45,982 bases of DNA. It comes from an uncultured Eubacteriales bacterium (GTDB lineage Bacteria; Bacillota; Clostridia; Christensenellales; Aristaeellaceae). Shown in pieces: positions 1 through 8,303 of the stretch (its first letter is position 1; each line of letters opens with the position of its first letter). The stretch covers positions 1 through 45,982 of the forward strand of contig CADBKQ010000027.1 of assembly GCA_902795275.1 (NCBI GenBank). The letters run 5' to 3'. The position numbers and the translations under genes were made by a program. The notes beneath the pieces are model-generated. The model did not search any database and had not been told where the DNA came from. It saw only the letters and a program-made list of their open reading frames with translations.

Positions 1-756
1 ATACCGGGCGATGCGCACGGCGGTCTGGGAATCGTGAAACTGATCCTGCGGCAGTTCGCAGGCGTCCATGTATTTCCGCAGCAGCAGCACGAAAATCTTT
101 GTCACAATGGCGTTCACCAGCATGGAATAGTAATCCTGCCGTTCCATGAATTCGCCGCACAGCTCCACAAAGGCCCGGTGCAGATCCATATCGTCCCCGG
201 TGTGGAAAATCAGGTAGTCGATACCCCGTTCGCTGTAAAGCGTGCTCATGAAGAAATTCGCCAGCAGGTTGTCACCCTGGAGGATGCTGTAGAAGTAATG
301 CCGGAAGGTAGACTTGCGGATGAGCACGTCGATAATGACGCTTTCATCGCTCACATCCAGGGCGTGGGTCATCCGGGGCTGGATGAAGCACAGATCGCCC
401 GTGGTCATCGTGGAAGTATGGTCGCGCACCTGATGGGCGCACCGGCCCTCCAGCACGTAAAACAATTCAAAGAAATTGTGGCGGTGGGGGATCGGCGGGG
501 TATAGCAGTTGTGCTTGAATACGTGAATGCCCACCTGACGGTCGGGAGAAAAGAACTGGTTGTCCAGGTATTCCGACGGAATGGTGTCCGGCCATTCGGG
601 AACGATCAGATTCAGCCGCCGTACCTGTTCCGGGTCGATCTGTTGAAGAAACGCTTCAAATCCGCTGGGAGAAAACTTTGCCAGGCGGTAATTCCGGTAG
701 AACAGTTCGCTTTCATTGAGGGCGCGCAATTGGGCCATCACCCGTGTTTCATCCAT
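1..756 (-). CDS. AraC-type transcriptional regulator, N-terminal part (cut by window start)
   Basis: The reverse strand is open without a stop from the ATG at 756 to the first base of the window, giving 252 codons of an incomplete protein. Residues from about 75 read like the cupin sensor domain of AraC-family regulators, with PHRHNFFELFYVLEG followed by a glycine-rich turn and a pattern ending FIQPRMTHAL. The C-terminal HTH pair would lie beyond the window. The start is supported by a GGGGGGAG Shine-Dalgarno site directly upstream and by a consensus promoter at 783-811. It is divergent from the GH78/GH43/GH3 run, so it is the likely sugar-responsive regulator of that locus; the link to a specific sugar is inference. 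It is partial because of the window edge, not visibly damaged. Confidence 0.85.
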   Translation of the reverse strand, partial: MDETRVMAQLRALNESELFYRNYRLAKFSPSGFEAFLQQIDPEQVRRLNLIVPEWPDTIPSEYLDNQFFSPDRQVGIHVFKHNCYTPPIPHRHNFFELFYVLEGRCAHQVRDHTSTMTTGDLCFIQPRMTHALDVSDESVIIDVLIRKSTFRHYFYSILQGDNLLANFFMSTLYSERGIDYLIFHTGDDMDLHRAFVELCGEFMERQDYYSMLVNAIVTKIFVLLLRKYMDACELPQDQFHDSQTAVRIARY

Positions 757-782
757 ACACTCCCCCCTTTCATGATAAACTC

Positions 783-811
783 AGTATACATTCGTTTTTT
801 CTTTCTGTCAA
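783..811 (-). promoter_or_regulatory. Sigma-A-type promoter of the AraC-type regulator
   Basis: On the reverse strand TTGACA (806-811) and TATACT (783-788) are separated by exactly 17 bp. Transcription would start near 776 and leave a leader of about 20 bases before the ATG at 756. Confidence 0.8.
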
Positions 812-920
812 TTCTTTTGCGCAAAATAAAATTTGAAAAAGAAAATGGATTGATATTTCCCTGAAATAACATTTTGAATAATTTAAATATTAAAATAAAT
901 CAGTTAAACAGATTAAAAAT

Positions 921-953
921 GAACATAGCGCAAAATGGTTTTTTCTGTATAAT
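921..953 (+). promoter_or_regulatory. Probable promoter of the glycan-utilisation run
   Basis: A perfect TATAAT lies at 948-953, about 56 bases before the ATG at 1009, in a very AT-rich stretch. No good -35 hexamer sits at 17 bp, which fits a promoter needing an activator such as the divergent AraC-type protein. The activator dependence is inferred. Confidence 0.5.
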
Positions 954-1008
954 AGAAATCGAAAATGACTTGCCGGTTTTTGAATCTATCCACGGAAGGT
1001 GCTCAAGC

Positions 1009-2547
1009 ATGGAACTGATCTCCATTATCCCGGACTTTCAGCCCCGCAGCGATCCGCGCCTGCTGGCAAAAGCGGAAGCGCTGAAACCGGTTCTGCAATA
1101 TACGGAATACCCCATTCCTTCGGTCTGCCTTGTCAATGGGGAAACGGTAGCGGCTGAATCCCTTTCTGCCCGTCCACTGTATCGGGGCGACCAGGTGCTG
1201 CTGGACTTCGGGCGGCATCTGGTGGGCCGGCTTACGCTGAATCTTTCCACCGCGGGGTCCCATCAGGACGCGCCCGCGTTTATCCAGCTGGATTTTGCGG
1301 AAATGGCGGGGGAACTGACGGAAAACCCGGAGGATTATCACGGCTGGCTGTCTCACAGCTGGATCCAGCAGGAAAGGCTGCACCTGGACAGGCTGCCGGC
1401 GGCAGTCACGTTGCCCAGGCGGTACGCCTTCCGCTATGTGCGCCTCACGGTGCTGGATACCTCGCCCAAATATCAGCTGGTGCTCAAAGACGCGATGTGC
1501 CGGGCGGAGAGCGCGGCAAACTGGGCAAACGTTCCCGAAAAGCGCTTCCCGGACGGGGAACTCAAGCGCATTTACGACGCCGGTCTGCGCACTCTGGCCG
1601 AATGCACCCAGGACGTGCTGGAGGACGGGCCCAAGCGCGACCAGCGGCTGTGGCTGGGCGACATGCGGCTGGAAGCGCTGACGAGTTATACCTCTTTCCG
1701 CAGTATGGATGTGATCAAGCGCTGCCTGTACCTGTTCGCGGGAACCCGGTTTCCGGACGGGCGTATGAGCGCCAACGTGTTTACTTCCCCGGAACCGGCT
1801 GCGGACGACACCTTTTTAATGGACTATGCCCTGCTTTATCCCGTGGCGCTGGAAGAGTATTTAGCTGAGACCGGCGACGCCGAAACGCTGAAAGATTTGC
1901 TGGAACCTGCTTTGGAGCAGGGGGATTGGGTGCTGGCCCACTGGCTGAACGGCGAAAACGTGCTGAAACCGGACGCCGGGAAAACGGGCTTCATCGATTG
2001 GAGCGACGCCCTGGATCGCACCGCCGCTTTGCAGGGCGTGCTGATCCTTTCGCTGGACGCCTGCGCGGCGCTGTGCGTGCGGGCAGGTGACGGAAAGAGG
2101 CGGGGGGCATATGAAAACAGGGCGGCCAGCCTGCGGGAAGCGGCGCTCAGGCATTTCTGGTCGGCGGAAGAGCAATGCTTCCTGTCAGGCGGGCAGATTT
2201 CCATCCATACACAAGTGTGGCTGACCCTGGCGGGCGTGATGCCGGACGGCAAGGCGCGCGCCGCGTTTGAAAAAGCGCTGGAAACACCCGGCGCGCCTCA
2301 GATGGCGACGCCCTACATGCACCATTATTATGTGACGGCGCTGCTGAAAGCGGGCTTGAAGGAAGAAGCCGAAAAACATCTGCGGGCCTACTGGGGCGGG
2401 ATGCTGAACGCAGGAGCCGACACCTTCTGGGAATGTTACGACCCCGCCGACCTCCGTGCTTCTCCCTACGGCGGCATGATCGTGAACAGCTATTGCCACG
2501 CCTGGAGCTGCACGCCCGCGTACCTCATTGATAAGTACTTTCTATAA
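1009..2547 (+). CDS. GH78-like (alpha-L-rhamnosidase-type) six-hairpin glycosidase
   Basis: A 512-residue protein with the six-hairpin catalytic fold seen in family 78 alpha-L-rhamnosidases. The segment EDGPKRDQRLWLGDMRLEAL corresponds to the conserved D-x-x-x-R-D-E-R-x-x-W-x-G-D signature around the active site, and the tail motif NSYCHAWSCTPAYL matches the usual C-terminal NSxxHaWsa signature. An N-terminal beta domain (about residues 1-190) precedes the barrel. There is no signal peptide, so it should act on imported oligosaccharides in the cytoplasm. The frame opens further upstream, but I chose the ATG at 1009 because GGAAGGTG stands 8-10 bases before it and the upstream part is AT-rich and contains the -10 box. 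It leads an operon with GH43 (11-bp gap). The exact glycosidic specificity cannot be read from sequence. Confidence 0.8.
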   Translation: MELISIIPDFQPRSDPRLLAKAEALKPVLQYTEYPIPSVCLVNGETVAAESLSARPLYRGDQVLLDFGRHLVGRLTLNLSTAGSHQDAPAFIQLDFAEMAGELTENPEDYHGWLSHSWIQQERLHLDRLPAAVTLPRRYAFRYVRLTVLDTSPKYQLVLKDAMCRAESAANWANVPEKRFPDGELKRIYDAGLRTLAECTQDVLEDGPKRDQRLWLGDMRLEALTSYTSFRSMDVIKRCLYLFAGTRFPDGRMSANVFTSPEPAADDTFLMDYALLYPVALEEYLAETGDAETLKDLLEPALEQGDWVLAHWLNGENVLKPDAGKTGFIDWSDALDRTAALQGVLILSLDACAALCVRAGDGKRRGAYENRAASLREAALRHFWSAEEQCFLSGGQISIHTQVWLTLAGVMPDGKARAAFEKALETPGAPQMATPYMHHYYVTALLKAGLKEEAEKHLRAYWGGMLNAGADTFWECYDPADLRASPYGGMIVNSYCHAWSCTPAYLIDKYFL

Positions 2548-2558
2548 GGAGGTCTGTC

Positions 2559-4025
2559 ATGAAAACGAAGCAAGCCTTCAACCCCTATCTGCCCAGCTGG
2601 GAGTATGTGCCGGATGCCGAGCCCCATATCGTGAACGGTCGGGTATATGTGTACGGTTCCCATGACCTGTTCAACGGCCTGAACTTCTGTTTGGGGGATT
2701 ACGTGTGCTGGTCCGCCCCGGTGGATGATTTGGGCAATTGGATGTATCACGGCTGCATCTACAAGCGGGAGCAAGACCCCGCCGCGCCCAAGGTGCGCCT
2801 GACCAACGGCCTGGCCGCGCCGGACATGGTGGCGGGCCCGGACGGACGGTATTACCTGTATTACTTCATGGGCGGCACGAAAATGATCTCCGTGGCGGTG
2901 TGCGGCGAGCCCGCCGGGAAGTACGAATTTTATGGCTACGTGAAATATCAGGACGGCACCCCCATCGGCAAGCGGAACGAGCCTTTCCAGTTTGACCCGG
3001 GCTGCCTCATGGACGAGGACGGGCGGCTGTACCTGTATACCGGCTTTGCCTTCGGCGGCAATCCCATCCTGCTGGACGGTTCCGCCCCCACGAAAAAGGG
3101 CCCCATGTTCTTTGAACTGGATACCAAGGATATGCTCACCGTGATTTCCGGGGACGAGCTCCGGTATATCGGCGTAAAGACCGGGGATGAAGCCAAGGGC
3201 ACGGCTTTTGAGGAACAGCCCTTTGGGGAAGCCAGCTCCATGCGCAAGTTCCATGGAAAGTATTACTTTATTTACAGCTCCCTGAACAGCCACAACCTGT
3301 GCTATGCGGTAAGCGATAGGCCCGACGGAGGCTTTGAGTACGGCGGCATCCTGGTCTCCTGCGGGGACGTGGGCCTGCCCGGCGTGCCGAACGTGAAGCA
3401 CGCCCGGATGTGCACCGGCAACACCCACGGCAGCCTCATCGAGATAGGCGGGAAACACTATATCTTCTATCACCGCCATTCCAACAGGAAACAAAGCTCC
3501 CGGCAAGCCTGCGCCGAAGAAATCCGCTTTGAAAACGGAAAATTTTATCAGGCGGAAATGACCTCCTGCGGCCTGAACGGCGGGCCCCTGTCCGGCAAGG
3601 GCAATTATCCTGCTTACATCGCCTGCAACGTGTACGGAAAGAGCGGCACCCGGTTCATGAGCATGATCAAATACCCCAAGGCGGACAACCCCTTCCTCAC
3701 CCAGAAGGGCAAGGATCGGGAGGAAGGGCCCGATCAGTACGTGTCCAACTTCTGTACCGGCTGCACGGTAGGCTTCAAGTATTTCGACCTACGGGATACG
3801 AAGGAAATCACCATCCATTTACAAGGGTACGGTAACGGCTGCATCGTCACCGTCCGGACGCAGGAACACGGTGAACCTGTCTGCCGCATCCCTGTGGAAA
3901 CCGCTTTGCAGGAAAAAGCCTTTGCCGGCAAACTGCCGGACGGTTTAGGCGCGAAAGAAGCCCTGTATTTCAGTATCGAAGGCCAGGGCGGCACCTTCGA
4001 TTTCCTGTCGTTTGATCTGAACTGA
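2559..4025 (+). CDS. Family 43 glycoside hydrolase (arabinofuranosidase/xylosidase type)
   Basis: A 488-residue protein that starts with the five-bladed-propeller pattern of GH43: AEPHIVNGRVYVYGSHD places the catalytic-base aspartate blade, LTNGLAAPDMVAGPDGRYYLYY gives the second acidic blade, and EQPFGEASSMRKFHGKYYFIYS carries the glutamate expected as general acid. The last about 150 residues look like a beta-sandwich carbohydrate-binding or accessory domain. There is no signal peptide, so action is probably intracellular on arabino- or xylo-oligosaccharides. TAAGGAGGTC sits just before the ATG, overlapping the end of the GH78-like gene, so the two genes are co-transcribed. Substrate is assigned by family only. 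Confidence 0.85.
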   Translation: MKTKQAFNPYLPSWEYVPDAEPHIVNGRVYVYGSHDLFNGLNFCLGDYVCWSAPVDDLGNWMYHGCIYKREQDPAAPKVRLTNGLAAPDMVAGPDGRYYLYYFMGGTKMISVAVCGEPAGKYEFYGYVKYQDGTPIGKRNEPFQFDPGCLMDEDGRLYLYTGFAFGGNPILLDGSAPTKKGPMFFELDTKDMLTVISGDELRYIGVKTGDEAKGTAFEEQPFGEASSMRKFHGKYYFIYSSLNSHNLCYAVSDRPDGGFEYGGILVSCGDVGLPGVPNVKHARMCTGNTHGSLIEIGGKHYIFYHRHSNRKQSSRQACAEEIRFENGKFYQAEMTSCGLNGGPLSGKGNYPAYIACNVYGKSGTRFMSMIKYPKADNPFLTQKGKDREEGPDQYVSNFCTGCTVGFKYFDLRDTKEITIHLQGYGNGCIVTVRTQEHGEPVCRIPVETALQEKAFAGKLPDGLGAKEALYFSIEGQGGTFDFLSFDLN

Positions 4026-4185
4026 ACACCCTTTTTCCATCGGAAGTGATACGGAAAAAACCGTATTCATTTTATAAGGAGGAACCCCAAAACAATCAGG
4101 ATGAGCGAACGGCGAAGCCGTTGCGCGTGCCAGCGGGCCGCACGGCGAGCACGCCGGCCATCCAAAAGAAAGGATGAAGCAACGC
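4026..4185 (+). other. Leader between GH43 and GH3 with a displaced Shine-Dalgarno site
   Basis: The gap holds a small hairpin (TACGG, A6, CCGTA at 4050-4065), then a strong AAGGAGGA site at 4076-4083 with no start codon at the right distance. After it comes a GC-rich stretch (about 4100-4165) rich in GCG and GCC, and then the start of the GH3 gene with only a weak AGAAAGGA. The arrangement looks as if a short GC-rich repeat was inserted between a ribosome-binding site and its gene. No gene is supported here. Confidence 0.35.
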
Positions 4186-7100
4186 ATGAAATCCCAGAAA
4201 ACCGCTTCCCTGTTCCGTGGCGTTACCGCGCTGATGGCAGTGCTGTTCGTGCTGTCCAGCTTAGGCCAGGGCCTGACGGAGAACTACCGCAGCCAGCTCG
4301 ACGGGATGCTGGGCACCAGCAGCTACGTGACCATCAACGATGAAAGCGCGGCCCGGTTCCAGAAGGACTACGCCACCATCGAGGACATGATGGCCGCCGC
4401 CAAGGCCCTGGCCATCCGGGAGGGCGAGGAAGGCACCGTGGTCATGAAGAATGACAATGGCGTGCTGCCCCTTTCCAAGGAGAACGAGGTCGTTCTCTTC
4501 GGCCTGGCCGCTTACGCGCCGTATCCTTACGCCAACGGCGACCTGAAGGCGGGCAACGCCGACGCGGTGGATTTAGTGGCCGCCCTCACCGAAGCGGGCC
4601 TGACCATCAACGAAACCGTGAAAGATTTCTACATGAACAGCATCCTGAACAAGCATGTGGAAATGGTGCCCAACCGCTGGACGGGCGAATTGCAGGAATC
4701 CGTGGGCTATGACAACATCTACGTGGCGGCTCCCGGCGACATGGCTGAATACCAGATCGTGGAAGTGCCCCCGGAACTGTTCGAGGAAAAGGGCGCGCCC
4801 ACCGATTGGAAGGACAGCATCAAGGCCGGTTCCGTGGCTATCGTGGTGTTCGCCCGGGGCGCTGGCGAAGGCAACACCTATGCTCCCGGCTCTGCCCTGA
4901 ACTACGCGGGCGAAGCCACCGGCAAAGACCCCCTGGCCCTGTCCGACGATGAACTGGCCGTCATCGACGTGGCGAAGGAAACCTGCGATAAGGTGCTGGT
5001 GCTCGTCAACTCCGGCAACACCATGGTGCTCAAGGACATTGCCAAGGGCGGGGCCCATGAAGTGGACGGCATCGCCTACATCGGCGTCATCAATGACTAT
5101 CAGCTCACCGGCGTAGCCAAAGTGCTTTTGGGCGAAGTGAATGCCACCGGTGCGCTGCCCGATACCTACGTGGCGGACAACGCTTCCATCCCCGCCGTGG
5201 TGAACTTCGGCGGCAGCTACTACACCGATTATGAGATCGTGGGCGTGGAAGGCGCCGATCCCCGGTATCCCGGCGAAACCATCGTGAACACCAAGGCCAG
5301 TTCCTTCGGCGGCGCCACCACCTACAACGGCGGCCATTACATCGTGGAAGCCGAAGGCATCTATGTGGGCTACAAGTATTTTGAAACCCGCTATTACGAC
5401 GCCGTCATGAACCCCGACTATAAGGCCGCTTCCGCCGCCGGAGCCACGCAGGGTGCGGCCTGGGACTACAACGCGGAAGTGCTGTATTCTTTCGGCCACG
5501 GCCTCTCCTATCTGGATTACACCCAGACGTTGAAGAGCGTGAACGTGGACCTCAGCGAAAATGGCGATATTACCGCCGTCATCGAAATCAAGAACAACTC
5601 CGGCAAGGATGGCCTCTTCCTGGCCCAGCTGTACGTGCAGCAGCCCTACACCGATTACGACCGGGAAAACCTGGTGGAAAAATCCGCCGTCATGTTCCTG
5701 AATTCCGGCAAGACCCAGGTGAAGGCGGGCGGCACGGCCAATGTGACCATCACCGTGCCCACCAAGTACCTGGCCAGCTATGATTACAAGCAGGCCAAGA
5801 CCTGGATCCTGGACGCGGGGGATTACCTGTTCACCGCCGCCGCCGGTTCCCACGCGGCCGTCAACAACTTCCTGGCCCAGCAGGGCAAGACCGTGGCGGA
5901 CGGCATGGACGCGGAAGCGGCCGGCGCGGTTGTGACCTGGAACCTTGCCTCCCTGGATAACAAGACCTTCTCCATCGCCATCGGCCATACTGTGACCAAT
6001 GTGGCGGACGACGCGGACCTCAACTACTGGACGGGCACGGACACCGTGACCTACCTCTCCCGTCAGGATTGGGAAGGCACCTATCCCATCAATTACAATG
6101 AAGTAGAAATCAAGCTCGCGGACAGCCCCAGGAAGGACGAATGGATCGCCGAACTCCAGGGCAAAACCTACACCGTCAAGACCGATTCCCCCGCCGCCGA
6201 GGGCGTGGACAAGGGCGTCCGCTTCAACGCCGCCAGCATCCAGGACGAACAGCGGGATGATATCAATAACGCTTACTGGGATGATCTGGTGCATGAAATC
6301 ACCATTGACGAGGCCGTAGGCGCGGTCATTCACGGCGGCAGCACCTCCGACACCCTGACCAACGTGGAAAACCCCGTGGTGGTGCAGAACGAGGGCGTCA
6401 GCGGCTTCACCTCCGGCTATACCGACGAAGCTACCGGCAAGACCTACAAATTCAACGTCCATTCCCAGACCCTGATGGGCTCCTCCTTCAACCCCGAGCT
6501 GGCCTACGCCTGGGGCCTCATCGAAGGCAACAGCGGCCTGTGGCTGAACCGCTTCGACCTGTGGGGCACGGGCCTGACCCAGCGCCGCACCCCCTACAAT
6601 GGCCGCAACTATGAGTACATCTCCGAAGACCCCATGCTGACCAACCGCATCGGCTACGCCATCCTGAAGGGCTGCGCCGAAAAGGGCATCATGAACGGCC
6701 CCAAGCATATGGGCTTCAACGACCAAGAGCATAACCGCGGCGGCGTTTCCGCGTACATGACGGAACAGAAATTCCGCGAAACCGACCTGCGGGGCTTCCA
6801 GGGCGGTTTAAGCGACGCCCATGGCCTGGCGGTCATGATCGCCTTCAACCGCATCGGCGCCACCAACGCGGCCCATCACGCGGGCATGCTCACCACCATC
6901 CTGCGGGATGAATGGGGCTATACCGGCCTCATCTCCACCGACATGATGAACAACAAGTATTACTTCAACGCTGAATCCATGGTCATGAGCGGCATCACCC
7001 AGGTGGCCGACTTCGCCCAGAACGACAACCACATCAACCAGGGCGAAAACGGCGTGGACAAGACCTGGGCATACCTCTCCGTGGACGCGGTGAAGAACGA

Positions 7101-7311
7101 TTCCGCGCTGGTGGAAAAGGCCCGTGAAAACCTGAAGTATCAGCTGTACACCTTCGCCAACAGCGCCGTGCTGAACGTGACCACCGAGCGGGTAAACACC
7201 TGGTGGGATAACGCCATCACTACGGTGAAGACCGTCAGCATGGTCTGCGCCTGCGTAAGCTGCGCCGCCTGGCTGATCCTGACCCTGATTTCCAAGAAGA
7301 AGGAGGGCTAA
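4186..7311 (+). CDS. Membrane-anchored family 3 glycoside hydrolase with inverted domain order
   Basis: A protein of about 1041 residues. Near the N-terminus is a hydrophobic segment (FRGVTALMAVLFVLSSL) and at the C-terminus a second one (VSMVCACVSCAAWLILTLI) ending in KKKEG, so it is probably membrane-bound at both ends with the enzyme outside. Between them the order is GH3 C-domain first (VVMKNDNGVLPLS onward), then an FN3-like domain after FGHGLSYLDY, then the GH3 TIM-barrel domain (FNPELAYAWG, GPKHMGFNDQEHNR, ILRDEWGYTGLISTDMMNN). The aspartate in STDMM aligns with the GH3 nucleophile. Some clostridial beta-glucosidases share this reversed order. The ATG at 4174 is also possible, but AGAAAGGA is correctly spaced for 4186. 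It is likely a beta-glucosidase or beta-xylosidase feeding the operon. Confidence 0.85.
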   Translation: MKSQKTASLFRGVTALMAVLFVLSSLGQGLTENYRSQLDGMLGTSSYVTINDESAARFQKDYATIEDMMAAAKALAIREGEEGTVVMKNDNGVLPLSKENEVVLFGLAAYAPYPYANGDLKAGNADAVDLVAALTEAGLTINETVKDFYMNSILNKHVEMVPNRWTGELQESVGYDNIYVAAPGDMAEYQIVEVPPELFEEKGAPTDWKDSIKAGSVAIVVFARGAGEGNTYAPGSALNYAGEATGKDPLALSDDELAVIDVAKETCDKVLVLVNSGNTMVLKDIAKGGAHEVDGIAYIGVINDYQLTGVAKVLLGEVNATGALPDTYVADNASIPAVVNFGGSYYTDYEIVGVEGADPRYPGETIVNTKASSFGGATTYNGGHYIVEAEGIYVGYKYFETRYYDAVMNPDYKAASAAGATQGAAWDYNAEVLYSFGHGLSYLDYTQTLKSVNVDLSENGDITAVIEIKNNSGKDGLFLAQLYVQQPYTDYDRENLVEKSAVMFLNSGKTQVKAGGTANVTITVPTKYLASYDYKQAKTWILDAGDYLFTAAAGSHAAVNNFLAQQGKTVADGMDAEAAGAVVTWNLASLDNKTFSIAIGHTVTNVADDADLNYWTGTDTVTYLSRQDWEGTYPINYNEVEIKLADSPRKDEWIAELQGKTYTVKTDSPAAEGVDKGVRFNAASIQDEQRDDINNAYWDDLVHEITIDEAVGAVIHGGSTSDTLTNVENPVVVQNEGVSGFTSGYTDEATGKTYKFNVHSQTLMGSSFNPELAYAWGLIEGNSGLWLNRFDLWGTGLTQRRTPYNGRNYEYISEDPMLTNRIGYAILKGCAEKGIMNGPKHMGFNDQEHNRGGVSAYMTEQKFRETDLRGFQGGLSDAHGLAVMIAFNRIGATNAAHHAGMLTTILRDEWGYTGLISTDMMNNKYYFNAESMVMSGITQVADFAQNDNHINQGENGVDKTWAYLSVDAVKNDSALVEKARENLKYQLYTFANSAVLNVTTERVNTWWDNAITTVKTVSMVCACVSCAAWLILTLISKKKEG

Positions 7312-7315
7312 TCGT

Positions 7316-7774
7316 ATGAAGAAATTATCTGTCGGCGCGTGGATCACCTGTTTCGCGGCCCTGCTGGCCGTGGCGGCGTTCATCGCGTACAGCGCCAACA
7401 TCGGCGGCGAAGGATATTATAAGGACGCTGCCGTGAACAACTTTGCCCTGGCGATCTGGGGCGCGGCAGCCTGCCTGGTGCTCGCCATTGCCCTGTACCT
7501 GGTCAAAGGCAATAAAATCGTGGAAATCGTGACCGGCATACTGCGCGTGGCCGCGCCCGCCCTGATGGCCTTCGGCCTCATGAACCTGATCGCGGGCCGC
7601 GTGGACGGCCTGGGCTACATCTACTTCTCCAACGCCGACGTGGCGAAAGAAGTGCAGACGGCGGCCAACCTGGGCTCCGCCCAGACCGCCATCTGGAGCA
7701 TGGCGCTGCTGGGCGCGGGAATGCTCATCGCCGTGATCGCCGCCTTCTTCTCCCTGCGGAAGAAGAAAGCCTGA
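7316..7774 (+). CDS. Four-helix membrane protein of unknown function
   Basis: A 152-residue protein with about four hydrophobic helices (residues 8-27, 42-60, 70-90 and 120-145) and a lysine-rich tail LRKKKA that suggests a cytoplasmic C-terminus. GGAGGGCTAATCGT precedes its ATG and the gap after the GH3 stop is only 4 bp, so it is translated with the membrane GH3 and may assist or anchor it. I do not recognise a named family. A terminator follows directly. Confidence 0.7.
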   Translation: MKKLSVGAWITCFAALLAVAAFIAYSANIGGEGYYKDAAVNNFALAIWGAAACLVLAIALYLVKGNKIVEIVTGILRVAAPALMAFGLMNLIAGRVDGLGYIYFSNADVAKEVQTAANLGSAQTAIWSMALLGAGMLIAVIAAFFSLRKKKA

Positions 7775-7789
7775 TTTTCCCTATTCCCC

Positions 7790-7830
7790 GCGGACGGTCA
7801 GAGGGCCAAGCTTCTGGCCGTCCGCTTTCT
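7790..7830 (+). terminator. Rho-independent terminator after the GH78/GH43/GH3 segment
   Basis: GCGGACGG (7790-7797) pairs with CCGTCCGC (7818-7825), extended inward by a weaker CAGA/TCTG stem, and is followed by a pyrimidine-rich TTTCTTC run. Confidence 0.75.
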
Positions 7831-7877
7831 TCATCCGGATTGTTTCGACGGCCCTCTAAAAGCACTTTATGTGATTT

Positions 7878-8042
7878 AGGCAATAGGCAGTAGGCAATAG
7901 GCAATAGATGATTTATACTAAATACCTTCTAAAAGATTGAAAGATTCGGGATGGATTTTTCGTCCTGGCTAAGCTGAACGAAGGGAGGCGTAGCAGCGCT
8001 ACGTTGACCGAACCTATTGCCTACTCCTATTGCCTACTGCCT
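7878..8042 (+). repeat. Structured repeat, copy 1, inside a long imperfect inverted repeat
   Basis: A 95-bp core at 7915-8009 is identical to 17169-17263. In this copy the core lies between two 30-base arms, 7878-7907 and 8013-8042, built from degenerate AGGCAATAGG / CCTATTGCCT units that are inverse to each other. The core contains a perfect 6-bp stem CGTAGC-agc-GCTACG (7989-8003) and a 5-bp GGATG/CGTCC stem. The whole could fold as one large hairpin, which fits a MITE-like or REP-like non-autonomous element or a structured RNA. It occupies most of the gap between the terminator at 7790 and the gene at 8070. Confidence 0.75.
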
Positions 8043-8069
8043 GAACTACTTTCAGAAAGGAGGTATCCC

Positions 8070-8303
8070 ATGCAAACTCTTATGGCGCTGCTGTGCGCCC
8101 TGCTGGCCCTGGCCGCGCTGATCCTGACGGCAGCCGGCGCGTGGAAAGCCTCCTTTCGCTTGGGCTGGCTGGGCGGCGCGTGCTTCATGCTGGCGGCAGC
8201 GGCCACGCTGGTGCTGGGGCTGGAAGGAAAGGATCTCCTGCTTGCTTCCCTGGTGCTGCTCTGCGTTTCGCAGGTGAAAAGGAGAAACGGCCATGAGCTT
8301 TGA
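8070..8303 (+). CDS. Small two-helix membrane protein upstream of the MBOAT gene
   Basis: A 77-residue protein made mostly of alanine- and leucine-rich hydrophobic segments (two or three helices, residues 3-25, 30-50 and 55-68) ending with basic KRRNGHEL. AAAGGAGGTATCCC is an excellent ribosome-binding site for the ATG at 8070; an earlier in-frame start would lie inside the repeat arm and is rejected. The stop overlaps the MBOAT start by 11 bases, so translation is coupled. No family is recognised; the position suggests a small subunit of the acylation complex. Confidence 0.65.
   Translation: MQTLMALLCALLALAALILTAAGAWKASFRLGWLGGACFMLAAAATLVLGLEGKDLLLASLVLLCVSQVKRRNGHEL

Noticed and set aside
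34..864. A 276-codon open frame on the plus strand at the window start.
   Set aside because: It is antisense to the AraC-type regulator, whose reverse-strand frame has clear cupin motifs, a ribosome-binding site and a promoter.
4573..6732. A 719-codon open frame on the minus strand.
   Set aside because: It is an antisense shadow of the GH3 gene, glycine/histidine/valine-rich, with no family motif.
7878..8042. AGGCAATAGG-type short repeats considered as a CRISPR array.
   Set aside because: The units are about 7-13 bp, degenerate and inverted, with no regular spacers and no cas genes.
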